A DNA stretch of 22,385 nucleotides from Chrysochromulina tobinii (Eukaryota; Haptophyta; Prymnesiales; Chrysochromulinaceae), in assembly GCA_001275005.1 (NCBI GenBank), contig JWZX01001582.1:1-22385 (forward strand), given 5' to 3'. The number at the start of each line of letters is the position of its first letter. Position 1 is the stretch's first letter. Position numbers and translations under genes: made by a program. The notes under the pieces are model-generated. The model did no database searches. It saw only the letters and a list, made by a program, of their open reading frames with translations, and was not told where the DNA came from. Positions 1-7,686 of this stretch are shown one piece after another.

Positions 1-75
1 GCCGCCTCGGCCGCCGCCGCCTCGGCCGCCGCCGCCTCGGCCGCCGCCCCATCTTCCGCCGCCCCATCTTCCGCC
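1..75. repeat. 15-bp GC-rich minisatellite inside the FHA gene
   Basis: Three perfect copies of a 15-base unit (gccgcctcggccgcc) at 1-45 are followed by two copies of gccccatcttccgcc at 46-75, then degenerate gcaaccgccgcctcc units to about 150. All units are multiples of three, so they only lengthen the Ala/Glu-rich tail of the FHA protein. The array runs off the left edge. Confidence 0.9.
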
Positions 76-1139
76 GCCACCTCCGCAACCGCCGCCTCCG
101 CAACCGCAACCGCCTCCGCAACCGCCGCCTCCGCAACCGCCACCTCCGCAGCTGCTTGCGCCTCGTCCACCTCCATGGGCGCAGCCGAGGCTGCCGCCGC
201 CTCAGCTGACTGCCGCGACGATCGCGCCTGCTGCGGCAGCGCCTGCGGCGGCGGCAGTTGGTGTGGCTGATGCGGCTGCGGTGGCGGCGCGTAGTCCGGC
301 GGCGCGTCTGAGCGCACACAAATGTAGGCAAACTCGCGCTTCGAGCCGCGTGAGCCGAAAATGACGAGGGCACCCTCAGTGAGCACTGCGCTCTTGCTCT
401 CGCGCAGGTTGCGCTCGCCCACCTTGGTCTGGTTGACAGAGAAGTTATCGAGGATAAACTCGTTGCTCTGCAGCCGGATGCGCGCATGCCGGCGGCTGAT
501 GAAGTTGTACAGATCGGGATCCGTCGTGTCGAGCTGACAATCCATCTGCTCGGCGCGGCCGATGGTGAGGCCGTCGTAGAGGTGGACTACGTGTGGGCGG
601 CAGCGTGCGAACTGAGGGCGCCACTCAAGAGACGTGGTTGTGAGCCGGAGCTCCATGCTTGGCCGGCACACGTAAGCGTATTCCGACTCCGATCCGTTGG
701 CGCCGAAGATCACTGGGCACCCCTCCGTGAGTCGTTGCGACTTGTTCGCCTTGAGCATCTTGTCACCGACGCGCGTGCGGCCCAACTCACTGAGATGGTG
801 AAGCCAGAGAGCGCCATTGTCATCCAAGGCCACCCGCGCGTGCAGGCGGCCGATCAGGCCGGGAAGGGAGGACAGATCGCCGAGTCGCACATCCGCATAA
901 TTCTTCTCCTCGCAAAACTTGCACCCTGGCGTACACGAGCAGGGGCCTTCATCTCCGGGCTTCGGAATCGGCTTCGGGTGGCGACCGATGGTCAGCCCGT
1001 CACGAAGCCTAATGACTGCTGGCCGGTCCGGACGCGGCGGGCCGACCGCGAGGCGCAGCTCCATCTTCGGCCGGCGCTCGTGAAAAATAAGTGACCGCGG
1101 AAATTCCGCTCGTAGTTCATGTTCACGTGAACTAGCCAT
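1..1139 (-). CDS. Tandem FHA-domain protein, C-terminus beyond window
   Basis: The reading frame is open on the minus strand from the ATG at 1139-1137 to the window edge (379 residues seen, no stop). The start is the first ATG after an in-frame TGA near 1245. Two forkhead-associated (FHA) phosphothreonine-binding domains follow each other. FHA1 has LRDGLTIGR with R53, then an insert with C67, C69, C73 and C76, then GRLHAR with H100. FHA2 has YDGLTIGR with R195, then SRRHARI (S215, H218) and NFSVNQTKVG. Each is followed by a matching strand (VIFGANGSE..YAYVC and VIFGSRGS..FAYIC), so the pair is an internal duplication. FHA1 lacks the usual Ser before R-x-H and the Asn of the S-x-N-x-T loop; FHA2 keeps both. 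The tail is Pro/Gln-rich and then almost pure Ala/Glu. FHA proteins generally read phosphorylated partners in DNA-damage, transcription or kinase signalling. The actual role here is unknown. Confidence 0.82.
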   Translation of the reverse strand, partial: MASSREHELRAEFPRSLIFHERRPKMELRLAVGPPRPDRPAVIRLRDGLTIGRHPKPIPKPGDEGPCSCTPGCKFCEEKNYADVRLGDLSSLPGLIGRLHARVALDDNGALWLHHLSELGRTRVGDKMLKANKSQRLTEGCPVIFGANGSESEYAYVCRPSMELRLTTTSLEWRPQFARCRPHVVHLYDGLTIGRAEQMDCQLDTTDPDLYNFISRRHARIRLQSNEFILDNFSVNQTKVGERNLRESKSAVLTEGALVIFGSRGSKREFAYICVRSDAPPDYAPPPQPHQPHQLPPPQALPQQARSSRQSAEAAAASAAPMEVDEAQAAAEVAVAEAAVAEAVAVAEAAVAEVAAEDGAAEDGAAAEAAAAEAAAAEA

Positions 1140-1425
1140 CTCGGCAAGACGCAGGTCCCGTGGAGACACAGCGTGGAGGGCGCAGACGACACCGACGTGT
1201 GGGACGACGCTCTCGAAAAAAAGCTGAGCCTCGTCGCTCTGTCATCTTGGGTGAGAGGAAGCAAGCGACTGCGATGGAACCGAGCAACGTAGCTGCCAAC
1301 GCATACGGCGAGTGCACCAGTGCTGCTCGCACACGAGCTGTCCGTGCCTGTGGCTTCCAAACCACACTAGAAGGAACAGCCACCACGCATGCCAAACGAG
1401 AAAGCTCAGTCCGATCATCAGCAGG
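1140..1425. other. Spacer between U-box gene and FHA gene
   Basis: This 286-bp stretch separates two minus-strand genes and must hold the 3' end of the U-box gene and the promoter of the FHA gene. It contains a run of seven A (T on the coding strand) near 1216-1222. A strongly hydrophobic minus-strand frame enters it from 1475 and ends at 1242; see the finding on an alternative U-box protein C-terminus. Confidence 0.5.
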
Positions 1426-3156
1426 CTACAAATCACGGCGACCTCGGGCGTCACCGCTGAAAAGCCGGGCCTCATCGCGGCCTTGAGGTTGCCACGGCCC
1501 TTCGTTGTCCTTCCGGCCCGCGGTCACACGACTCAAGTGCAGCCACAAGATCATCGTGATCCCGCCCACGAAATTGATCCAGAACCGGCCGCTCCACACC
1601 GCGAGCCTCGCACTGCGCAGGTACCTCGCGATCTGAGGAAAGTCTCGCAGCATCGTCTTCCACACGAAGTGCAGACAGGGGACGCGGCCCAGAGCGTTCA
1701 TGGTACCCGCCCAGCGACGCAGCCAAAAATCGCTGCACGGGGGCGCAGGCCCCGCCTCGCAGCTTAGCCCATCCACCGGCTCCCAACGGCTCCCACCATC
1801 GTCGCCCGGGCCATCGTGCTGCGGCAAGAAGACCTTCCATGGGCCCTCGACGTCCTCGGGCAGCAGCTCGTCGGACTGCGCGATCACGGCGGCGAGCTGC
1901 TGGCCCAGGTGCGCCGAGTAGCCCAAGTGCCAGAAGCCACTTGTCCACCACATGCGCACGTGCGGCGCGCCCTTCTTGACGTACGTGTAGCGGCCGTGCA
2001 CGCGCCCGCCTAGCTCGTGCTCATCACAGCGCGTGTACTCGCCCACAAAGACACCCAGCATCATCCCCTCGGGCAGCAAAAGGAGCACAAGGTCCAGTCG
2101 AGCGCCCAGCGTCATGCGCACCGACGCCGCGGCGCTCGCGAGCCGAGCCTCGTCGTCGGCCCCAAACTGATGGACCTCCTCGGCCACCTGCCGGCCGTGC
2201 ACGCCGTCGTCGCCCTCGTCTTCCTCGTACTCGTCCTCCTCGCCCTCGTCCTCCTCGACCTCCTCGAGGCCGTACTCCGCCTCCTCTTGCAGCCGCTCCT
2301 CCTCCAACCGTCGAGTTTCGTCAGGACCTTCGCCTGACGCGGCGACGTACTCGCCAGGATCCTCGTCATCCTCCCGCGCGATGATGCAGCGCACACGCGG
2401 CGCGAGCCACAGCCGGCCGTCGTGCCATAGCTTCCACTCCGACACGATGTGCTCGGGCGCCGCCGCCTCGTCCGCGACGATTAGCCATCCCGTCTGCAGC
2501 CCCAAGTACTGCCGCTCGCCCGCGTGCCAGAAGCCGTTGACCGCGTGCCAGAGCATGGGCTGGTGCGGTCCGACTAGCGTGCCGCGGAGCACGTACGCGC
2601 ACCGGCCCGCGTACAGCAACAGCTCGTTGCCGAGAAGGTCTTCCGCCTCCAGGCGGTCGTACACCCCGAGGTACTCGCAACGCCGCCCGCCTGGCATGCG
2701 GCCGCTCAGTCGCACGGACCGTGCGCAGAGCTGACGCACCTGCTCACCCGCCGCATCGTTACCAGCCTCGGCGGCGCTCGCGGCGGCGGCTCTCCCGAGA
2801 GCAAGCTGCTCAATCTCCGAGGCGAGTGAGTCGAGAACCTCCTGAGTTGAAGCAGTTCCGGGATCACGACTCTTCCAACCTGGCGGCGCGACGATTTGGG
2901 GGTGCGCAGCGAGCCACGCCGCAACCTGCTCACGCATTTCGACCGCCGGGTGCATTTTTGCCAAAGTGTGCCCAGCACCACCGAAGAAGCTGGCCAAGGG
3001 CCTGTGCCGCCAAAATCCGACGAGCCCTTCTCTCTCATATACGCACCCATCGGCGACGCAGCGCACGGGATCCTTGAAGAGGGTGTAGGTGATTGGGCAG
3101 AGCAATGCGTCGGGCGGCTCCTCGCTTGAGGCTTTATCATCCGCTCCCGCACTCAT
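1426..3156 (-). CDS. U-box protein with duplicated Trp-rich domain (probable E3 ubiquitin ligase)
   Basis: 576 residues from the ATG at 3156; an in-frame ATG at 3246 would add 30 residues without recognisable sequence. Residues 14-86 form a U-box, the RING-like E2-docking fold without zinc ligands: PPDALLCPITYTLFKDPV, then GCVYERE and a closing helix with MREQVAAWLAAHP. This predicts ubiquitin transfer to substrates. Two copies of a Trp-rich module follow, at about 160-260 (LGVYDRLEAEDLLGNELLLY, MLWHAVNGFWHAGERQYLG, SEWKLWHDGRLW) and 365-465 (LGVFVGEYTR..HGRYTYV, MWWTSGFWHLGYSAHLG, VEGPWKVF). They probably recruit substrate, but I cannot name the family. Between them lies a Glu/Asp-rich stretch (about 281-317). 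A hydrophobic segment at about 525-543 (FWINFVGGITMILWLHL) could anchor it in a membrane. The last about 33 residues look uncharacteristic and may be a mis-read intron. Confidence 0.8.
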   Translation of the reverse strand: MSAGADDKASSEEPPDALLCPITYTLFKDPVRCVADGCVYEREGLVGFWRHRPLASFFGGAGHTLAKMHPAVEMREQVAAWLAAHPQIVAPPGWKSRDPGTASTQEVLDSLASEIEQLALGRAAAASAAEAGNDAAGEQVRQLCARSVRLSGRMPGGRRCEYLGVYDRLEAEDLLGNELLLYAGRCAYVLRGTLVGPHQPMLWHAVNGFWHAGERQYLGLQTGWLIVADEAAAPEHIVSEWKLWHDGRLWLAPRVRCIIAREDDEDPGEYVAASGEGPDETRRLEEERLQEEAEYGLEEVEEDEGEEDEYEEDEGDDGVHGRQVAEEVHQFGADDEARLASAAASVRMTLGARLDLVLLLLPEGMMLGVFVGEYTRCDEHELGGRVHGRYTYVKKGAPHVRMWWTSGFWHLGYSAHLGQQLAAVIAQSDELLPEDVEGPWKVFLPQHDGPGDDGGSRWEPVDGLSCEAGPAPPCSDFWLRRWAGTMNALGRVPCLHFVWKTMLRDFPQIARYLRSARLAVWSGRFWINFVGGITMILWLHLSRVTAGRKDNEGPWQPQGRDEARLFSGDARGRRDL

Positions 3157-3333
3157 CGAGTCCCCACGCATGCGTCGGCATGTACATAGTACAGTAGCTA
3201 GACGCTGTCCCATTTTTGGATCGTGAGATTTCGTCGAATTCCGCATGTGAGGCGGCGCTGTTTAGACAAATGATCTCGGAACGAAATTCGCGGGAAAAGG
3301 GCGCGCCGCCCGCCGCCCGCCCGCTCGCCCGAA
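3157..3333. promoter_or_regulatory. Divergent promoter region with E2F-like site
   Basis: This 177-bp gap separates the start of the U-box gene (-) from the start of the coiled-coil gene (+). On the minus strand, positions 3298-3287 read ttttcccgcgaa, matching the E2F/DP consensus TTTCCCGC with a flanking CGAA, about 36 bp upstream of the plus-strand ATG. E2F sites typically drive G1/S expression in algae, plants and animals. The match is read directly from the sequence; function is inferred. Confidence 0.45.
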
Positions 3334-4020
3334 ATGCTTGGAAGTATGAGCGATGTGCGCGCCGAGCTCGCGCGACTGCGCAACGACTGCCACTACGCCG
3401 ACCTAATGATGGAGCAGTGCCAGCGGCTGCATGACGAGATCGAACGTCACATCTCCAAGCACGGCTACGACGAGATTGAGATTGATCTGGCGGATGAATA
3501 CGTTGAGAAGTTCTCAAAGGCTCTGGAAGAGCTGCTGGACATTGAGTTTGAGGATGTTCCGGCACAGCTGAGATTTGCCGATTCTGGCATCTTGACCGAG
3601 ATCCAGGCGACTCGTCAGAATCTCGATGACGCCATCGTCAAGTGCCAGACGATGCTGAGTCAAATGAGCCGAATTGCCAGCAAGCGCGAGGCAGTCGAGA
3701 AAGTATCCTTGTGGCCCAAGGACATGCTTGAGAATCCCGAGGTCATAGCTGAATTCGAACGGCTCATTATGTCCTCGAGAGCTGCCACGTCGGACATCGG
3801 GTCGGATGTGACGGAGGACATTGCCAGCGCCAGCAGCAGCAGCAAGCCATCAGCTGGCGAGGTGGCTGCCGGACGCACCGCCGCCGCACGTGACGAGCAC
3901 GTGCTGCCCACCGGTCCACCGCGCTTCGCGTCACCATTGCATGCCACTCTTGGGCTGGTGAGCTTCGATCAGCCAGGCGCTGACAGTATCGGGAACGATC
4001 CTCCGGAGGACATGGACTGA
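3334..4020 (+). CDS. Coiled-coil protein of unknown family
   Basis: 228 residues from ATG 3334 (a second ATG lies four codons later). I recognise no domain. The first about 150 residues are charged and helical with heptad-like spacing of Leu, Met and Ile (RAELARLRNDC, LMMEQCQRLHDEIERHIS, VEKFSKALEELLDIEFEDV, LTEIQATRQNLDDAIV), indicating a coiled coil. They end in SLWPKDMLENPEVIAEFERL. The last about 75 residues are Ser/Ala-rich and probably disordered. There is no signal peptide or membrane segment. Codons in the middle (many gat, gaa, gtt, att, gag) are less GC-biased at third positions than those of neighbouring genes. The E2F-like site just upstream would suit a cell-cycle or cytoskeletal protein, but that is only context. 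Confidence 0.7.
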   Translation: MLGSMSDVRAELARLRNDCHYADLMMEQCQRLHDEIERHISKHGYDEIEIDLADEYVEKFSKALEELLDIEFEDVPAQLRFADSGILTEIQATRQNLDDAIVKCQTMLSQMSRIASKREAVEKVSLWPKDMLENPEVIAEFERLIMSSRAATSDIGSDVTEDIASASSSSKPSAGEVAAGRTAAARDEHVLPTGPPRFASPLHATLGLVSFDQPGADSIGNDPPEDMD

Positions 4021-4441
4021 AAGGACACGTGGGACCGTGTGCAGCTGCGGCCCGGGGCCGGGCGCGTCGTGCTCAGTTCAGTTCAGTTCAGTTTCTTCGC
4101 GGTCCCCCCACGCTCACTCCACCACCGCGTCGTGCGAGAAGCGCGAAAACCCTAAATAACTGTTCAGCTGTAAAATGCCCCGCCCCGACAATACGCTACC
4201 CAGCTCCGTACGATACCCCTCGACGTACTTGTAATAATGCGAGCAGCGCACTACTCGGCGTGTCGTCTGTGGTTCCGGCGCCTAAAACCGTTCCGTCTCC
4301 CGGGCACGGCTCGCTGATCTATCTGCGGGTGTGTAGCCGTGCCGGGCTGTAGGGACGGGATGGGGGAGCCCGTACCCCGCTAGGTCCGTGCGGAGGGGGA
4401 GGGTGCGCTCGCGCTCGCAATGGGCGTGCAAGGGCGATCCC
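4021..4441. other. Convergent 3' spacer
   Basis: 421 bp between two genes transcribed towards each other, so it should contain both 3' UTRs. A short tandem run of about four cagtt units lies near 4073-4094. A CACGTG hexamer is at 4026-4031. There is one TTTAGGG-type match on the minus strand near 4147-4155. I see no ORF with family resemblance and no tRNA fold. Confidence 0.5.
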
Positions 4442-5962
4442 CTACATCTGAGAATTCCTAGGGGATGGGAGCGTGGAGTAGGAGGGCTGCTCGCCCTTGC
4501 ATGACCAAGCGAGCGACGCGACCGCGAGCACACCCAACAAGATGTAGAGAGAGGCGCGCTCCGCGACAAAAGCGAGCAGCACGCACAGCGCGAGCGGCGG
4601 CATGCAGAAGGCGATGAGCGGGTAGCCATCAGCAATGGGCACACGGTACGGCCGCGGCGCCGTCGGCTCGCTCTTGCGCAGCTTGACGAGGGCAAGGAGG
4701 GCGGTGCCGACGGTGGCTCCGTAGAAGAGCATCGAGAACTTGACGAGCGCTGCAAAGGGCAGGGAGAGCATAAAGAGGAGGCCGGTCGAGAGGACCAGAA
4801 TCGCCGTGACGGGCGCGCCGCTGTGCTCGTCGACGTGCGCGAGGGCGCGCGGCAGCACGCCGATCTCTGCAGCGGAGACGGCGATCCGAGCCACGGCGCA
4901 CACGCGCATGTTGAGGAGCCCGAACGCAGAAAGTGCACCTCCGAGCGAGATCCATTTGGCGAGCCATGGGCCGACGTGGTCCTCGGCGACGACGGCGAAG
5001 GTGCCATCGCTCCATTTGGGCAGGTGCGCCGGATCGTCCAGTGAGACGCCCACGGCCACGGGCACTATGTAGACGAGGCTGACCAGGATGATGGTCGCTC
5101 CCATTGCGCGAGGGAAGTCTCGACCCGGGTCAGCCACCTCGGCCGCCAGAGCTCCGACCGAGTCGTAGCCCGACATGTTCCAAAGCAGCACCGAGAAATA
5201 GGTGCCCCAGCGATACGGCCCGACGGTGCTCTCGCCGCCGCCCACGCCGCCGAGAGAGCTCCACTCCGCGGGATTGAGGCCGATTAGCCACGCCGAGGGG
5301 TCGACGCGCGGCAACCCGTAGATCACGAGCGCGGCAAAGGGCGAGATGACGAGCACGGTGAAGACGGTCGAGACGGAGGCGACGGCGTCGACGCCGGCGA
5401 CGTTGAGCAGGGTGACGGCGCCGACTAAGCTCGCGCTCAACAAGTAACGGTGGACGCCCTCGAGCTTCAGCATGGGGTGCAGCTCTCGCAGATAGTCGGC
5501 AAACATGACAGGATAGAGAGCCAAGTCGAAGAAGTTCGCGACAAGGCGTATGATGGCATTACTGTGCGCCACCCGGCGACCAAAGGCACGATCCACCCAG
5601 ACGATTGGCCCGCCCATGTCGGGCATCATCGTCCCAAGCTCAGCCGTCATGAGCGCAATTGGAAGAGACCAGACCCAGGGGACCAGGAACAGTCCGACTG
5701 TGAGGCGCAAGTCACACGCGTCTCATGAGCAGTTGAGGTCTCGGAGCAGGGATGGGTCATGAGAAACAGCAGAGAGCGCACGCAGTGTATATGCTGGGCC
5801 TGCCGCGCCAACAGCGTCCTCGATGCCATAGTCGCCGCCGCACACGGCGAAAAAGGTGAGACCGACAAGACCAACGGCATTGATCTTCTTCGCCGGCGCT
5901 GGCGATGGACTCGGCGATGCGCGTCCGCTGTGACCATCCCTGAGGGGCACCTCCTCAACCAT
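4442..5962 (-). CDS. Amino-acid/polyamine permease (LAT/PHS-type), two exons
   Basis: Exon 1 runs 5962-5782 (ATG at 5962-5960) and exon 2 runs 5697-4442. Joining them gives a 478-residue protein with about 12 membrane helices. Exon 1 encodes a short Ser/Pro-rich N-terminus and helix 1 with GGDYGIEDAVGAAGP (42-56), the signature of the APC-superfamily LAT/PHS branch. Exon 2 continues LGLFLVPWVWSLPIALMTAE, then PDMGGPIVWVDRAFG and WNMSGYDSVGALAAEV (233-248). These match plant PUT/RMV1 and trypanosomatid polyamine/amino-acid:H+ symporters. It would import amino acids or polyamines across the plasma membrane or an organelle membrane; the exact substrate cannot be read. Downstream, TAPRPYRVPIADGYPLI and the final helices are also typical, and the length is normal for the family. 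Exon 2 alone lacks helix 1 and would be non-functional, which supports the splice. Confidence 0.85.
5698..5781 (-). other. Spliceosomal intron of the permease gene
   Basis: 84-nt intron on the minus strand with donor GTGCGC at 5781 and acceptor CTCACAG ending at 5698. It splits a Leu codon (c|tc), giving the junction AYTL-L-GLFLV. It contains in-frame stops if retained. The junction restores the helix 1/helix 2 order expected for the family. Confidence 0.8.
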
Positions 5963-6394
5963 CCCTGAATGCCGCCACCTGCCGCGCCACCGCACGAAAA
6001 GCAGGTCGCCTAGTAGATGCTTCTTGAGAACAAAAAGGTCAGCTCAGTAATCGACAATTACCGAGAGCGGTACCCAGCCCACTTTCCTGCGAAAAGGTCA
6101 GCTCCGAACGATTCGCGACGCCCGGGCACCTCCATATCTCCATGCACATCTCATCTCATCTCTGACTCACCATGACGTCTCCACAGCTCTGACAGCGATT
6201 ACCAAGGAGTTAAAACTCCTTGCGAGTACGCGACACGGCCCAGTAGTGACGACATATCGCGCATGTGGGCCACGCACGCGCAGTCTGCCAGGCCACCCTT
6301 CGCACACGATGAACGCCCTTCCAGCTCGCCGCAGTGAGCTCCGCTTGAATGCGTCTCGCTCCTGACAGCATGTGCTGGCGGCAAGGCCCGCCTC
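5963..6394. promoter_or_regulatory. Upstream region of the permease gene
   Basis: 432 bp between the permease start and the stop of the acidic-protein gene, both on the minus strand. It holds a 13-bp direct repeat (aaaaggtcagctc) and a TGACGT element near 6173-6178 (bZIP/CRE-like). The first part beyond 6210 is probably the 3' UTR of the acidic-protein gene. No gene-like ORF is visible. Confidence 0.4.
6033..6104. repeat. Direct repeat aaaaggtcagctc, two copies
   Basis: Perfect 13-bp copies lie at 6033-6045 and 6092-6104, start to start 59 bp, about 71-142 bp upstream of the permease ATG. On the gene strand each reads gagctgaccttt plus t. The position fits a transcription-factor site pair; this is inference. 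Confidence 0.6.
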
Positions 6395-7113
6395 TCAGGC
6401 GCCTTTCCACTTGACGTATTCGGGATCGAGCATGTGGTCGTCGTCGTCTTCCTCGTCGTCCTCCTCGTCCTCGTCCTCCTCCTCGTCATCCTCCTCCGCC
6501 TTGGCCTCCTCCTCGTCAGCAGCGACGAGGCTATCCAGCGTCGCATCGACCGCTTTGGCGAGAGCGCCGCCCTCCTCTGCACCCTCGACAAGCGCGGCAG
6601 CCTCCTCCTCCGTAAAGAAGCGCTTGAACTCGAAAAAGTGCTCTGGGCGCATGGTTTCGTCCTCTTCGTCGTCGTCGTCGTCGTCGTCCTCGCCCTCGCC
6701 CTCGCCCTCGCCCTCGCCCTCCGCCTCGTCCTCGTCCTCGTCCGCAATAGGGTCGTCCTCGAGATCGTCGTCCTCCTCGTCGATGTAGAACGGCGGATCC
6801 TCGCTCTCGATTTCATGCTTGTAGATGAGCGCCACCCTGATCATCGGCAGGCGCGCCTCCGCTGGCAGCTGCTCGAGCAGCGCACGGCCGTGCTCGCTGA
6901 AGTTCTCGATCGTGACCATCGAGAGTTCCTCCTCGGCGAAGTACGTCACCGTATCGCACACCGTCATGAGTACCTTGCAAACCTCCATGAGCACCTCCGC
7001 AAAAGCCAGTGGGTCGCACTTGGCCTTCTTGCCCTTCTTGCTCTTGGCAGCAGGTGGCGCCTTCTTCTCCGGCACGGGAGCGCTCTTGGCCTTGCCGCCC
7101 TTCTTCTTGGGCG

Positions 7114-7156
<43 letters not shown>

Positions 7157-7396
7157 CTTCGCCTTGCCGCCCTTAACCTTCTTCTTGGGCTCCGGCTCCG
7201 GCTCCGGCACCTTCTCTTCCTTGCCCACCTTGGCCTTCTTCGTGGGCTCCGGCTCCGGCTCCGGCACCTTCTCTTCCTTGCCCACCTTGGCCTTCTTCGT
7301 GGGCGGCTCGGGCTCCGGCTCAGGCTCCTTGGAGCGTGCCGAACGCCGGGCGGCCGGCTCAGCGACAACGGCGGCTTCCTTTCGCTTGGGCGGCAT
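6395..7396 (-). CDS. Highly acidic repeat-rich nuclear-type protein, unknown family
   Basis: 333 residues from the ATG at 7396 (MPPKRKEAAVVAEP). Residues 1-125 are a basic/acidic repeat region: Arg/Lys patches (PPKRKE, ARRSARSKE, TKKAKVGKEEKV) alternate with Glu-Pro runs, including two identical 19-residue units. The Lys clusters look like nuclear localisation signals. A single predicted globular segment (about 128-207) contains CDPLAFAEVLMEVCKVLM, YFAEEELSMVTIENFSEHG and RLPMIRVALIYKHEIE; I do not recognise it. Then come a Glu/Asp/Gly run, a second short conserved-looking stretch (MRPEHFFEFKRFFTEEEAAA), another Asp/Glu run and the ending DPEYVKWKGA. The composition resembles histone chaperones or nucleolar proteins, but no diagnostic motif supports naming one. 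It is divergently arranged with the NIPA gene. Confidence 0.7.
7113..7154. repeat. Hexanucleotide microsatellite (ggctct)7
   Basis: Seven perfect ggctct units, encoding Glu-Pro pairs on the minus strand in the acidic protein. Period six keeps the frame when copy number changes. Confidence 0.9.
7188..7301. repeat. 57-bp coding tandem repeat, two perfect copies
   Basis: Copies at 7188-7244 and 7245-7301 are identical base for base as read, and encode two identical 19-residue units (Glu-Pro run plus TKKAKVGKEEKVP). Identity at synonymous sites indicates a recent duplication or gene-conversion homogenisation. Confidence 0.9.
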
Positions 7397-7686
7397 ATGT
7401 CGTTCAATCGCCGTCGGTGACGTCGAACACGTCGCCGACGCCGCGTCTCGTTTACGCAAGTCAAGTCATGCCAAGGCGATAGGAGAAGTCGAGCCAATTG
7501 AGCGCGGCGAGCGCAGTGGCGGCGTACTCTCTTATGCACTATGCCGACAACATCCTCGATTTACAAAAAACCATGTCGTTTTATGTCGCGAAGTAGAAAA
7601 AACGAATCAAAGCGGAGCGGAACTGAGTGCCGTGACTGCGCAGAGGCTGCAGTGTGAGCGCTGCTTGCGCGCACCGCACGCGGGAC
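7397..7686. promoter_or_regulatory. Divergent promoter, acidic protein / NIPA transporter
   Basis: 290 bp between two divergent ATGs. It contains a TGACGTC (CRE/bZIP-type) element at 7418-7424, only about 22 bp from the acidic-protein ATG, and an A/T-richer patch at about 7555-7615 that stands out from the GC-rich surroundings and could hold a core promoter. No ORF with family resemblance is present. Confidence 0.4.

Noticed and set aside
1-150. Regular repeats with short spacers, considered as a CRISPR-like array
   Set aside because: Units are contiguous 15-mers of coding low complexity in a eukaryotic gene, without unique spacers.
6434-7420. Long plus-strand open frame, Leu/Val-rich, looking like a membrane protein
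   Set aside because: It is the reverse complement of the Glu-Pro/Asp-rich acidic gene; Leu/Val runs arise from antisense of repeated Glu and Asp codons and no family is recognisable.
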